Part shown: in pieces, positions 22,613 through 34,864 of the stretch
Numbering within the stretch: the stretch's first letter is position 1
How the letters are laid out: every line of letters starts with the position of its first letter
Source of the DNA: Wurfbainia villosa
Taxonomy: Eukaryota > Streptophyta > Magnoliopsida > Zingiberales > Zingiberaceae
Assembly: GCA_025175895.1 (NCBI GenBank)
Contig: CM045993.1
Location: forward strand, 56,610,621 to 56,674,620
Direction of reading: 5' to 3'
DNA: 64,000 nucleotides
Notes under the pieces: model-generated
Database searches by the model: none
What the model was told of the DNA's origin: nothing
The model's input: only the letters and a program-made list of their open reading frames with translations
Made by a program: the position numbers and the translations under genes

Positions 22613-24159
22613 TGTAGAGGAAATGTTGACCGCTAGAGGGGAGGGGTGAATAGCGGCGATTCATTGCGTGATAGATTTCATTGTGTGCTTGTCTACAAAT
22701 CTTTGTTAGTGCAACGGAAATAAAGCAATAACAATACAAGCACACAATTACACAATCATATAATGTGGTTTGGAACCGAATGGTTCATACTCCACGGATC
22801 GAGCTCTAAAAAGCTCTAGCGATGCCAATCACACACCATTAATAAACACTCCTTCTCGACACAAATCGAAGGCGGAGAAACCTCATACAAGTGATCTTAC
22901 AACAATAAGATATAAATACAAGCAATATACAAATGAAATACACAACAAGTAAAGAAAACAACACTTTACAATTGCTCTTGGATTGCTTGCTTTGTGGTTG
23001 CTTGAATTGCACTTGGAGACCCTGATTTGCAGCAGCAAATCACCCCAAATCACCTCAAGAAACGCTAGTGAAATCCTCCTTCATGAGCTTCCTTTATAGC
23101 TTCTGCCTGGGCTGGATTTTGCCTATCAGTCGACTGATCGGGACCATCAGTCGACTGATGCCACTGTTGTCGTGAGACAACGGCTAGATCCACACTGGAA
23201 AAATCCAATGGATCCATCATTAGTCAACTGATCATACCCATCAGTTGACTGATGGAGCCTTCACTCGACTGCTAACCCCCGCAGTCGAGTCTCGACTCCA
23301 TTCTGTGGCAAAATTCATGAGCACCCCGATCGATCACATGATCACGCCGACGCTGAGCCAGCAATGATCGCCCACCTTCGGCAATCAATCGGCCGACACT
23401 TCGCATCAAACCCTAGTTGACTCACACAAGTCAACTGACATATGACATTAGTCGACTGGCACACCTCAAACATGAGGTTTTAACCTCAAACATGAGGTTT
23501 AACCCAAGCATGGTGCCCCCATACTTGCTAGACCACTCGTAGCCTAGACCTAAACCTTCTAGCCACCTCTATCAGCCTCGCGCCTATCGGATCCCTCCAA
23601 GTAATCCATGACTTGTTCATCCATACGCTAACCTTCAGGTGCTTCCTTCAGCTATGTCATGCTAATAGTGTCTACACCACCAAGGCATTTTGGACTTACG
23701 TTGCCAAGACTCTGCTTAGACTTTATGCCGCCAACCATTGGACTTATGCTACCAAGACTCCTGCTTGGACTTTACGCCGCCAATATACAACCCCTTGGAC
23801 TTCTGAAATGCCAAGACTCAAGCTTGGACTTTCCCTTGCCAACCCATGTTGGACTTCCCATGCCAAGACCCATGCTTGGACTTTTCCTTGCCAAGACCCA
23901 TGCTTGGACTTTACATGCCAAGTACTCAAGACTTGGACTTTCCATGACATGGTTAACTCTAGTCAACCATCAAAATCCCCTCGAGTCAAACTCGAGTCCG
24001 GTCAATCATGACCTAGGTCGATTGTGCCAAAAATCTCCCCAAAACATTATCAGACATCAATGTCAAACATCGATGTCAAACTTCCATGTCAAATATCAAA
24101 ACATCGCTCGAGTCAAACTCGAGTCTGGTCAATCGTGACCTGGGCCGATTGCATCAACA
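22613..24159 (-). mobile_element. 3' LTR of element C
   Basis: 1547 bp, TGTAGAGGAAATG ... GATTGCATCAACA, followed by the polypurine tract. The palindrome tract is at about 23120-23460, a TATA-like site near 23091-23100 (minus strand), and CTCGAGT hairpins near 23980 and 24116. Confidence 0.92.
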
Positions 24160-24177
24160 ATCTTCCCCTTTTTGATG
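24160..24177 (-). promoter_or_regulatory. Polypurine tract of element C
   Basis: atcttcccctttttgatg next to the 3' LTR; AAGGGGAAGAT on the element strand. It primes plus-strand synthesis. The interior is interrupted 19 bp further on by the gypsy insertion. Confidence 0.85.
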
Positions 24178-24191
24178 TTTGATAAAAACAC

Positions 24192-24196
24192 ATACC
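24192..24196. repeat. Target-site duplication ATACC of the gypsy element (left copy)
   Basis: Pairs with ATACC at 42228-42232. Joining across it restores cacatacctttgagttag, which is intact in the B interiors near 4410 and 12130. Confidence 0.95.
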
Positions 24197-24689
24197 TGTA
24201 ACGCCTGTAAAATTTTTAGCAATTTTACGAGAATTTTTGGCTTTACGATGATGGGCTTTATGTGGGCCTTTTCGAAAATAAAAGGAAAATAAGCCAAAAA
24301 GAGATGCAAGGCCTAGGAATTGAACCCCAAACCTCTAGATATAGCCAAGCCCTATAGATGCACCCACTAACCAAAAGCCCAATAGGATTATATCATTAGA
24401 GGAATAGGGGAAATTATGGTTAAGTGTAAGGGAGATCAAGGGGCTCTTCAAATGAATAAATAGGGGGAACGAGGGGGCATGAGCTATCCAAACTTCATTT
24501 CTCCTCCTCTTCTTCTTCCTCACCGAATTCTAGAGCTCCCTCTTCATCCTTTGGCCGAACCCCATTCAAGCAAGGAGAAGGCTAGGTTTTTGTTTCCTTA
24601 GGTCATCTTACCCCTTAGAGCAAAGCGAAGGAAGTAAGATTCTCTCACCTGCAGTATATTTGTTTTCGTAGATACATGGAAGAATATGA

Positions 24690-25390
24690 AGCTTATAGCC
24701 CCTACATGTTTCGGCCAACCAAGGTTTTTGGGGCTAGGGTTGCATGAAAATGATTCTAAGGATATTTTATAGGTTGTATGCTTCATGTAGGAATTTTTAG
24801 GTGACCAAAATCCAAGCTTATAGCCTCTACATGTTTCGGCCAACCAAGGTTTTTGGGGCTAGGGTTGCATGAAAATGATTCTAAGGATATTTTATAGGTT
24901 GTATGCTTCATGTAGGAATTTTTAGGTGACCAAAATCCAAGCTTATAGCCCTTACATGTTTCGACCAACCAAGGTTTTTGGGGCTAGGGTTGCATGAAAA
25001 TGATTCTAAGGATATTTTTATAGATTGTATGCTTCATGTAGGAATTTTTAGGTGACAAAAATCCAAGCTTATTGCCCCTACATGTTTTGGCCAACATTGG
25101 TTTTTAGGGTTAGGGTTTCATGAAAACACCCCTTATGAAGTTATATTATGTTGTGTGCCTTCATGTAGGAGTTTATGTAACAAAAATAAAGAAATTGGTA
25201 CCCTACATGTTTCGGCCAACATTGGTTTTTAGGGTTAGGGTTTCATGAAAACACCCCTTATGAAGTTATATTATGTTGTGTGCCTTCATGTAGGAGTTTA
25301 TGTAACAAAAATAAAGAAATTTGTACCCTACAAGTTTCGGCCAACAATGGTTGTAGGGCTAGGGTGGCATGAAAACACCCCTTAGGAAAT
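24690..25390. repeat. Tandem array R1: about 125-bp units, six copies (5' LTR)
   Basis: Units are marked by ctacatgtttcggcc at about 24702, 24827, 24952, 25077, 25202 and 25327; the later ones are more diverged. The matching array in the 3' LTR is at about 39050-39750. The reading frames within it are repeats of the same chance frame. Confidence 0.88.
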
Positions 25391-25404
25391 TAGGATATGT
25401 TCTA

Positions 25405-26030
25405 TGCCTATGTGATGAATATGTTTATGTTTTTAATATGCCATGAATTATGCCCATGTGATGAATATGTTTATGATTTTCATATGTCATGAATTATGCC
25501 TATGTGATGAATATGTTTATGTTTTTAATATGCCATGAATTATGCCTATGTGATGAATATGTTTATGATTTTCATATGTCATGAATTATGCCTATGTGAT
25601 GAATATGTTTATGTTTTTAATATGTCATGAAATATGCCTATGTGATGAATATGTTTATGATTTTCATATGCCATGAATTATGCCTATGTGATAAATATGT
25701 TTATGTTTTTAATATGCCATGAATTATGCCTATGTGATGAATATGTTTATGATTTTCATATGTCATGAATTATGCCTATGTGATGAATATGTTTATGTTT
25801 TTAATATGCCATGAATTATGCCTATGTGATGAATATGTTTATGATTTTCATATGTCATGAATTATGCCTATATGATGAATATGATTATGTTTTTAATATG
25901 CCATGAAGTATGCCTATGTGATGAACAAGTTGATGATTTTATATGGCATGAAATATGCTTATGTGATGAACAAGTTGATGATTTTATATGCCATGAAATA
26001 TGCTTATGTGATGAACATGATTATGCTTTA
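25405..26030. repeat. Tandem array R2: 46-bp units, about 13 copies (5' LTR)
   Basis: tgtgatgaatatgtttatg recurs every 46 bp (25411, 25457, 25503 and onward). Two alternating variants (tttttaatatgcc and attttcatatgtc) give a 92-bp higher-order unit. The array in the 3' LTR is about 39757-40330. Confidence 0.9.
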
Positions 26031-26089
26031 AGACCCCTTTAGGGTACTCTTATGTTATGAATGCATATATGTTATGACATGTCTAAGAG

Positions 26090-26345
26090 ATGCTTCCCTT
26101 TCAAGTAGGGATTAAGAGCTCTCCTTATGATAAGATAAGATGGAGATGCTTCCCTTTCAAGTAGGGATTAAGAGCTCTCCCTATGATAAGATAAGATGGA
26201 GATGCTTCCCTTTCAAGTAGGGATTAAGAGCTCTCCCTATGATAAGATAAGATGGAGATGCTTCCCTTTCAAGTAGGGATTAAGAGCTCTCCTTATGATA
26301 AGATAAGACGGAGATGCTTCCCTTTTTGGTGGGGGATTAAGAGCA
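26090..26345. repeat. Tandem array R3: 56-bp units, five copies (5' LTR)
   Basis: gatgcttccctttcaagtag starts at 26090, 26145, 26201 and 26257, with a diverged fifth at 26313. The 3' LTR (about 40395-40710) has six. Confidence 0.9.
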
Positions 26346-26642
26346 TTCTTTATGATATGACAAGAAAGAAAGGAAAGAAAATTAAGTATTTTACTTTGTA
26401 AGAGGTTAAGTACCCGACCTGTTAGGTGGTCGTTAATCAAATCCAAGAAACATAAGAAGACGTAAGAGGTCTTGCCCTGGTAAGAAGTAAGAGGTCTTGC
26501 TCTAGTAGGTCTGGTGGCTCGCTACCCCAGCATATTAGGGAACGCGCTTTATGTGGTACTTAGCCTGGGGCCCCCCATGCAAGTTATGATTATGTTAAAG
26601 TACCTATATGTATATGCTTTGAAAAGAAAGGACTTGTATGAA

Positions 26643-27290
26643 ACTATGAATGCTTATGTTCAAGTTTAAGAATGCTTATGATTATGTCCTTTATGCATGA
26701 TTAGGATTTATGATATTATGAATGCTTATGTTCAAGTTTAAGAATGCTTATGATTATGTCCTTTATGCTTGATTAGGATTTATGATACTATGAATGCTTA
26801 TGTTCAAGTTTAAGAATGCTGATGATTATGTCTTTTATGCATGATTAGGATTTATGATATTATGAATGCTTATGATTATGTCCTTTATGCATGATTAGGA
26901 TTTATGATTCTATGAATGCTTATGTTCAAGTTTAAGAATGCTGATGATTATGTCCTTTATGCATGATTAGGATTTATGATATTATGAATGCTTATGTTCA
27001 AGTTTAAGAATGCTGATGATTATGTCCTTTATGCATGATTAGGATTTATGATATTATGAATGCTTATGTTCAAGTTTAAGAATGCTTATGATTGTGTCCT
27101 TTATGCATGATTAGGATTTATGATATTATGAATGCTTATGTTCAAGTTTAAGAATGCTTATGATTGTGTCCTTTATGCATGATTAGGATTTATGATATTA
27201 TGAATGCTTATGTTCAAGCTTAAGAATGCTTACGATTATGTCCTTTATGCATGTTTAAGATTTATGATATTATGAATGCTTATGTTTCAC
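26643..27290. repeat. Tandem array R4: about 72-bp units, about nine copies (5' LTR)
   Basis: Units read tatgaatgcttatgttcaag, then tatgtcctttatgcatgatt; one unit lacks its middle. The array in the 3' LTR is about 40980-41570. Copy numbers differ between the LTRs, as expected from slippage or unequal exchange. Confidence 0.88.
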
Positions 27291-27563
27291 TTATGCCCTG
27301 CTTAGATTTGATTATGCTTAGCATGCTTATGTAAATTTTATGTCATGTTTATGTTTCATTACGTTAGTATGCTGATGTGTAGTGTTGTTATGCACTACTT
27401 ATGTTGTTTATGCTAGTATGCTCATGTTGTCTAATTATTGATGAGGTTTGTGGCTTTTGTGAGTAGGCAAGAATCTTACTAAGCTATATGCTTATAATTT
27501 ATGTTGTCCATATACTGCAGACAAAGGAAACATGAACTAGAGGAAGTAGCAGGAGGGGCCAAG

Positions 27564-28673
27564 TGTTGGATCGATTGGATCGCTAGAGGGGGGGGGGGTG
27601 AATAGCGATAGAAACTTTTTAATACGAATTTGTTTTAAAAAAACTTATATGCAGTGGAAAGATAAACAAAGCAAAAAGTAAAGGAGACAATAGACACAAG
27701 AGATTTACTTGGTTCGTAGCCGAAGGCTACTACTCCAAGGCCCTAGTGGTCCTTGACCACGTACGGAGGGCAAACTACTAAAGAACTCCTCCTCGTTGGA
27801 GGTAGGAGTTAGACAGATACAAAAAGCCCGAGGTAGAAGGACACTCCCCCTCTCCTCGTTATAATGAAAGCTTTACTAAAAGGAATAAACTGAAATACAA
27901 TTTAGAACTTTCGTTACCGATGACTTTAAAGGTTGGAGGTTGAAGCTCTAATCGTCGTCTCGGCAGCGCTTCGTCGTAGGGATGTCGGAGAGTCGGAGCG
28001 TATCGGAAGCACTTGGAAGCTTTTTAATTGATTCAAAACCCTAGGTTTGGCCCTCCTTTTATAGCCTTTGAGCCCCTCATCGAATGGGTCTTTAGCCAAT
28101 CACAAATGGGCACAAAACCCCTTGAAAAATGGTGATAACTCTTGACTACTCGAGGCTGATCCTTTGACCTGATGGCCATCATCACGATCGATGGCAAGAT
28201 CGATTCTTGCGTTCGATATGATCGCTTTGACGACATCGAAGTCCTCCAAGCTGGCAATGATCCGATGCTAGCTGCAAGGCAAGGTTAGCTCAACAAAAAC
28301 ATAATTTCGATGGTCGTCGACCATCCGATCTTGACCTAGACCATCTATAAGAAGTCTTTGGTCGGATCTACGCTTAAGATCATCCCCGTAAAGAGGATAC
28401 GACCTTATATACGCTTGCACACACGAGCTTACCTCAGTACTTACGTGTTGCTTTTGCTTCCGGCCTTCCACTCAATTCCTTCGGCTCCCTCCGAAGTCTC
28501 TTGAGTGTCGCCCGACCACCGCGGCTTCCTCCGGGTGTCGCTAGCCTTCAGCTCCAGCGTTGAGACTTTTCTGCACACTTGATTTAGCTCATGAGATAAC
28601 AATATATGCTTAACTTTGTATCATTTGCTATAATCAAAACTTAAGTTCGACTTAGGTGCCTACTGCATCAACA
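27564..28673 (-). mobile_element. 3' LTR of element D
   Basis: 1110 bp, starting (TG)TTGGATCGATTGGATCGC and ending TACTGCATCAACA. It includes a run of 10 or more G at about 27590 and a candidate TATA box on the minus strand (ccttttata, about 28055-28063). It is much longer than its partner at 34865 because the latter has many small losses. Confidence 0.9.
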
Positions 28674-29563
28674 ATCTCCCCCTTTTTGATTTATGCCAAA
28701 CCCACATACAAAGTTAAGTAAATAGCAAGCATGAAGAGTAATAATGTGCATGAGAAACAAAAAATATGAAGATTAAGTTCAAGTACTCCCCCTTGAGGAA
28801 ACCTCCCCCTTGACCGAGGGTGAGTCTTGAAGAAAGACCTTAATCCTCCCCCTTGAGGGTTGCTTTAAGTAATTAACATTACTTAAAGTTGGCCTTAGTA
28901 AAACGTTTTAGTTAAGCCCTTTCTCCCCCTTAAGTAAAACATTAACGACATAAAGTTTAAAAAAATAAGTTTAAGTAAAACGTAGACAGCACAAATAAGT
29001 TTAAGTTAAGAATTCTTTGGCCTTTTGGTAAAAGTTAACTAAGTTTTAACTTTTGGTTTAAATATGAAGTAAGAGTTAAGTTAAAAAAATTTTTGACCCC
29101 TTAACTTTGGCCTTTTTCTCCCCCTTTTGCCGTATATCGAAAAGAGTAAGGGGTGTATGGAAAACAAAATAAGTGTTAAATTTAAAGTCCAAGCTTGTTC
29201 CCCATTTTTTATAAAAAAAATAATATACTGAAAATAAGCTCATCTATAAAATGTTCGACTCATATTTGGCTTGATTGATATGTAGTCGGTTAGTATGTAT
29301 GATTATACTCCGTGGTTCATAGCGATGCACTAGCTCTACATCTGGAACCAGGAGTAAGGTCCTAACATCTCACGCCCATCTACGTGGCTAAGTACACAAA
29401 CACATTAGTCCTATGTGTTGTGAGATGTACTGGCTCCTTAAATCTATAGGTGCATGATATCTAAGGTATGTCCTATGCTAGTTCCATAAAAATGAAATTA
29501 AAGAAATAGTAGTAAGAACATATAATTTGCATGTACCTATTCTATTACGCACATGCCCAATTT
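28674..29563 (-). other. Non-coding 3' interior of element D, with multiplied polypurine-like tracts
   Basis: The true polypurine tract is next to the LTR (28674-28691). Similar CTCCCCCTT tracts recur near 28786, 28803, 28849, 28922 and 29109. Repeated polypurine motifs upstream of the 3' LTR are a reported hallmark of Sireviruses. No gene seen. Confidence 0.8.
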
Positions 29564-30709
29564 TCATCTTAATAGACTAAATTCGGCTTTGGGTAGGGGT
29601 TTAGTAAATAGGTCTGCTAAGTTAGACTTTGATTCGACGTATTCGAGTTGTATTGCTCCGTTGGCCACATGTTCTCGAATGAAATGGTGTTTGACCTCTA
29701 TATGTTTGGTCCTAGAGTGACATATCAGATTCTTTGTAAGATTAATTGAACTAATGTTATCTACATGAAGTTTAGTATTCGTAAAGTCTAACTTAAAGTC
29801 GCGGAGGGTGTGCTTCATCCAAAGAAGCTGCGTGACACACTCACCCATCGCGATGTATTCGGCTTTGGTGGTAGATAAAGCAACACAGTGTTGCTTCCTA
29901 CTGCACCAACTCACTAGACTCGAGCCGAGTAGTTGACAACAACCACTCGTGCTCTTTCTGTCGAGTTTACTACCGGCATAATCCAAATTGGAGTAGCCGA
30001 TTAGTTTGAACTCGGTAGATCTAGGATACCAAATACCGACATTAAGTGTACCCTTTAGATATCTAAGGATACACTTAACTAGGGTTAGGTGAGACTCCTT
30101 GGCACAGGTTTGAAACCTGGCGCACATACTTACTGCAAATAAGATATCATGTCGGCTTGCAGTTAAGTAAAGGAGACTCCCTATTACGCTCCTATAGTAT
30201 TTTAAGTCAATGGACTTACTTTCTAGGTCTTCTCCTATGTTAACATTAATCGCCATTGGGGTGTTTATTATCTTAGCGTCTTGCATTCCAAATCTTTTAA
30301 TTAACTCCTTAGTGTATTTTTGTTGATATAGGTATATACCATCCTTAGTTTGTTTAATTTGTAGACCTAAAAAGAAACTTAACTCGCCTACCAAGTTCAT
30401 TTCGAACTCACTTTCCATGAGTGAAACGAACTCGTTTAGTAAGGCTGAGTTAGAGGTTCCAAAAATTATATCGTCTACGTAAATTTGAGCTATAAATATT
30501 TCTTTACCTAAGGTTTTTACGAAGAGAGTTGGGTCAACTAAGCCTTGGTTAAACCCTTTTGACTTAAGATGGATTGAAAGTCTCTCGTACCAAGCTCGAG
30601 GAGCTTGTTTAAGTCCATAGAGAGCTTTCTTAAGTTTTAGAACATGGTCGGGTTTATCTAGATTTTGAATAGGGTTGGCTAACATAAACTTCTTCTTTAA
30701 TGTATCCAT
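29564..30709 (-). pseudogene. RT (C-terminal part) and RNase H of element D
   Basis: 381 codons read from an internal Met. RT part: LYGLKQAPRAWYERL (about residues 30-44), catalytic YVDD at 77-80 followed by IIFG, then SVIGSLLYLTASRHD (about 169-183). RNase H part: KSTSG, ALSTTKAEYIA, HVDN, and RTKHIEVKHHFIREHV near the end, finishing with ADLFTKPLP. It ends in TGA just inside the 3' non-coding region, as expected. It is open, but its N-terminal RT half is shifted out of frame at about 30710-30890, so the polyprotein is broken. This enzyme copies the element RNA into DNA in the particle. It is the best-kept pol piece in the window. Confidence 0.92.
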
Positions 30710-32244
30710 TTAGGAATGCCGACTTAACATCCATTTGAAACCTTAAATCCTCGATAAAGTGCATAAGCTAGCAACATTCGAATGGATTCGAGTCTAGCTA
30801 TCGGGGCATAGGTTTCGTGTAATCTAAGCCTTCGACTTGACTAAACCCTTTGGCACTAACCTAGCCTTGTTTCTAACTACTTCACCTTTATCATCAAGCT
30901 TATTTCAAACACCCACCTTGTTCCAATTATCGCTTTGTCTTTAGGTGGTGGTACTAATTCCCACACTTCATTCCTAGTAAATTGAGCTAGCTCTTCTTGC
31001 ATTGCAATAATCCAATCGGGATCAAGAAGAGCTTGTTCAATTGATTTGGGTTCTATCTTTGAAATTAAGGAAATTTGACTAAGGTTCCTATAGGATGCTC
31101 TAGTTCGAACTCCTAGATTAGGATCTCCTATCACTTGATCGATAGGGTGGTTAGTCTGAATCCTAGATTGGGTTGGGTTTGTATCACCTAATGCTTGATC
31201 AATGGGGTGACTTGGTTGAACACTAGTTTGACTCGGATCACTTGTCACTTGGTCGACAAGAGAAGTTGGTTGATGTGGATTAGACTTGATCTCAGGGTCG
31301 GAGACGAGTTTGGTATCAGTGGGCTCAACACTTGGGGTCATTAAGGGTTTTGTAGGTTCGGGTACTTCATCAAATACTACATTGATAGTCTCCTCGACTC
31401 TAAGGGTGTCGTGGTTATATACTCTATAAGCTCGACTTGTAGTCGAGTATCCTAGAAAGATTTTGGTCGTGGTTTTGGATGTAAATTTCCCTAGGTAATC
31501 CTTAGTGTTTAGGATATGTACCTTACACCCAAATACCCTAAAGTACTTAATGTTAGGTATTTTATCATGATAAATCTCGTACGAGGTCTTAAGGTGCCTT
31601 TTTACCATAAGGATCCTATTTTGGACATAGCATGTCGTGACTACTGCCCAAAACCTATCGGGTAGGTCGTATTCGTTCAACATGGTCCTAGCGGCTTCTT
31701 GTAGAGTTCGATTTTTCCGTTCCACTAGGTCATTTTGCTGAGGGGTCCTAGGGCAAGAGAATTCATGGTGGTATCCGTTTAGGTTACAGAAGTCGGTAAA
31801 CCTTTGATTTTCGAATTCACCACCATGATCGCTTCTAAGTCTTTTAACCTTAAGGTCTTTTTGATTCTCGATTAATTTGAATAGATTGATTAATTGATCT
31901 AGGGTATCATTTTTATGTTTGATGAACCTAACCCAGGTAAATCTGGAGTAGTCGTCAATTATGACTAAGCAATATTGACTTCTATTGAGTGACTTGGCTC
32001 CATGTGAATCAAATAGATCCATATGCAGGAGCTCAAGTACACTTGAGGTTCGTTCTTGGTTAGTTAACTTGTGTTGTGTCCTAGGTTGTTTTCCTTGTTG
32101 ACAAACATTACAGATTTTATTAACCAAGTTGTTGAGGTTGGGTAAGCCTCTGACTAAGCCACTCTGACTCATCTTGTGGACGAGTCTTGGGTGCGAGTGA
32201 CCGAGTCGTCGGTGCCATAACCATGATTCCTCTTCTTGTGTCAT
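30710..32244 (-). pseudogene. Integrase (and start of RT) of element D
   Basis: 455-codon frame 32244-30877. Zinc-binding HHCC: His11, His16, Cys45, Cys48 (WLWHRRLGHSHPRLVHKMS then ICNVC). Catalytic triad Asp76, Asp139 (RSDHGGEFEN) and Glu175, with 35 residues between the last two as in retroviral-type integrases. TPQQND where TPQQNG is usual. A proline/serine-rich linker (about 285-400) leads to the start of RT (LDPDWIIAMQEEL, WELVPPPKDKAIIGTRWVF). The frame is then lost, and RT wording continues in other frames down to 30710. All catalytic residues are present, but the polyprotein is broken. Confidence 0.9.
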
Positions 32245-33626
32245 AAGACATTTGGCTGAGGATTTGATTAAGTTAATTGTGTAAATGTTATTTGTCCTAG
32301 TTCCTTTGAGTATTGTTTTAGCTGTTTTAATTACACATTCATTTTCTAAAAATACGACCTTATAGTTATTGTCACATAATTGGCTTACGCTAAGCAGGTT
32401 ATATTCAAAATTCTCTACAAGTAATACATTTTTAATAACAAAATTCGAGTTAAGATATCACCTGATCCGATGATTTTGAGCTTGCCGTTATTCCCAAAGG
32501 CTACCGATCCTTGTCGTTTGAATCGAAGCTTTGTGAATTTGAGTTGATCCCCGGTCATGTGTCAAGAGTAATCCGTCCAACATCCATTGATCCTACACAC
32601 AAGGTGGTTGGATTGGATGTTAGATATTTTTTTTAAAAAAAAAAATTGGTTGTAAGTTGTTAAACCTAGGTCATCTCACCTGTGTCTATATGATCAATCA
32701 TGTTATACTTATGTGTTTTTTGTGAGATGACTTCCAATTAAGTTGATTAAGTGCATTTAGGTTCAAGTAATTTTATGTTAGATTTGGATTTAAACCTAGG
32801 CTTGTCAAGTTTACCTTTTCAAGATCATGGCTTCCAGGTCGTGCAGGCACAGGGCCTTCTTTTATCGGATCATCGACCACTTCCTTAGACAAAGCCATTT
32901 TCAAGAAAATGATGACTTGACTCACCTAAGACTATCTCCTAGTCTAACTGGTTATTTTTGAAAAGAGGCTCCCCGAGGCTCAATCTTTTCGAAGAATTTT
33001 AGTTGGTTATGTTTTTGAAAAGAGGCTCCCCGAGGCTCAATCTTTTTGAAGAATTTTAGTTGGTTATGTTTTTGAAAAGAGGCTCCCCGAGGCTCAATCT
33101 TTTCAAAGAATTTTAGTTGGTTATGTTCGTGTTCTAAGTGAGTTCACAAGTTTTAAAGAACAAACTTTCTAAGTTAAAGCATGCAATTTCTAAGTTAAAG
33201 CACAAACTTTCTAAGTTAAAACATGCAATTTCTAAGTTAAAGCACAAACATGTTTTGTACTGGCTCCCCCTAGACCGTTGAATCGGTTCGGTCTATCCAC
33301 ATAGTGGATTTGGTCCTTGGGAATCCAAAGACGGTTGGATCCTAGAGTTGAAATCAAAGGTTCTTAGGGACCCATGCTTGACATGTTTCCTATGTCGACT
33401 TACAATTGATATATACGACCTATTAGTCGTGTTTGAGTTAAACCCTAGTCCATCTTGTTGTACACGGCCCTTTGAGATCCAAGTAGGAGGTCAAGTCCTT
33501 TGATCCCGGCGAACCTTTCCAACGTGTTCCTAAGATCTTAGACTTGACTTTTCAAGAGTGAGTTCTCAACTTCGAGTTTTTCAACCCGAGTTGAGTCCTT
33601 CTCTTGAACTCGACTAGTCGAAGAGG
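32245..33626 (-). pseudogene. Protease trace and degraded gag-protease junction of element D
   Basis: Around 32460-32590 the minus strand carries split pieces of a copia protease (WMLD, then HMTGDQLKF-like and FKRQGSVAFGNNGKLKI-like words). The Asp-Ser-Gly active site itself is disrupted by an indel. Between about 32640 and 33626 there are only broken frames, three 57-bp repeats (32953-33120) and short 21-bp repeats (about 33165-33247). Assignment rests on order and wording. Confidence 0.6.
32953..33120 (-). repeat. Three 57-bp in-frame repeats in element D
   Basis: gaaaagaggctccccgaggc begins at 32960, 33017 and 33074. The unit is 57 bp, so on the minus strand it keeps one frame and encodes a 19-residue repeat, HNQLKFFEKIEPRGASFQK. 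It lies between the gag zinc knuckle and the protease trace. Confidence 0.88.
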
Positions 33627-34690
33627 TTAGGGAGACCTTGTATTTGAGGAGTTTAACCTCTCAACAAGGGTCTCGACCTTGGACTCGGACTTAGCTAACT
33701 TCCTAGACAAAAACCTAACCGTATTATGTAAAGTATTAAATAAAGTTCGACTTACTTTAAGGGTATCTTGAACCGGATGCGTATCCGTGGCTTGACTTGA
33801 AGGTAGCTTGTAGTCCGAGTCATCCTCGTGTTCCACTCAAGTTCGTTCTGGTCTCCGTGTCCGACTCAATCGATTTCGCCATGAAGACGTGGTCTTCGCC
33901 TTCTTCGGATGACGCTTCTTCCCATGTCGCGCTGAGGGCCTTCTTGTGCTTAGGTGCTTGGTGGTTGAGCTTGGGGCACTCGGACTTGATATGTCCAAAC
34001 CTGTTACACTCATAACACCTAATATTAGAACTTTTAGGCTTACTTGGTTGGGTCGAGGTTCGCCGCCCCTTGGCTATCCTTCGAGCTAGGTTCATTAGTT
34101 CTAACTGGTCAACTTCTTCGACTGCCTTCCTCCTCGGTGGTGGTGGCTTGCATGATTTTCTTCTTGATCCCAAAGGCTATACCTCTCGTTCGCTTGACTC
34201 ATAATTCAAAATCGAAAAGAGTTCATCTAACCTAATTTTAGAAAGATCCTTGAGACCTTAAGCATCGACATGGATGCCCGGTAGTCCTGAAAATGAGTTT
34301 AGAATACCTTATAAGGTCGTGGTTTGACCTTGCCCAATATGAAGGTTGTTGACTGTCTGACTCGACGTGAAGTCAGACTCTGTTCTGCATTTTTAGGTTA
34401 TGCATTTATTGAAAAGAAGAAGATACCTTGGCTTCATCTCCTTGTAAGTTTGAAAGATCTTTTAAATGAAGGGCCAACGCGATAAGCTCCTCCTTGATAG
34501 TAGATTGAGGAATGTTTCCTATCTTGTCGCTTTGTTATGGTTCATTGATCATAAAGAGTCACCCACTTCATTAGTCGTGAAAGTTGATTATGATATATCG
34601 ATTTGTTGAAGCATTCCATCCGTTTTCCAATAAGAAGTCATTAAAAATGGAGGTCGACGGTGCTAAAACCCGAGATGGGCCATTAGAACA
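33627..34690 (-). pseudogene. gag of element D, frameshifted
   Basis: The 34173-33820 frame holds one CCHC knuckle (CYECNRFGHIKSEC) preceded by a basic stretch and followed by KALSATWEEASSEE and an EDHVFMA motif, wording typical of Sirevirus gag. The next part (33836-33627) is in another frame and reads as a Leu/Lys/Glu-rich coiled coil. Upstream, to about 34690, only broken pieces of the N-terminal domain remain (for example IALALHLKDLSNL near 34450). It is non-functional. Confidence 0.8.
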
Positions 34691-34850
34691 AAAAGACTAG
34701 ACGAGAGAAGAAACTAACATACAAAAACAGAATAAGTACCAAGATACCTTGGATTATGAGAAAAATTAACAAAGTTTAAATAAATAAAAAAACAATTAAA
34801 AGAAAAATAAATCTGTAAAAGGCTAGATTGGTGGTTTCAAAATCTTAGCA

Positions 34851-34862
34851 ACGCTGATACCA
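34851..34862 (-). promoter_or_regulatory. Primer-binding site of element D, degraded
   Basis: acgctgatacca, which on the element strand reads TGGTATCAGCGT, an iMet-type site missing bases, 2 bp from the LTR at 34865. Confidence 0.75.
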
Positions 34863-34864
34863 AT

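Larger units (their letters stand above)
24197..27563 (+). mobile_element. Gypsy 5' LTR, left part
   Basis: Aligns to about 38572-41848 of the 3' LTR. It starts TGTAACGCC where the 3' LTR has TGTAACACC. It contains tandem arrays at 24690-25390, 25405-26030, 26090-26345 and 26643-27290. A TATA-like ATAAATAGGG lies near 24455. Element D interrupts it at 27564. Confidence 0.9.

Noticed and set aside
24690..27290. CRISPR-like array of repeats
   Set aside because: Units are contiguous with no unique spacers, lie in an LTR and are duplicated in the other LTR. They are LTR tandem repeats in plant DNA.
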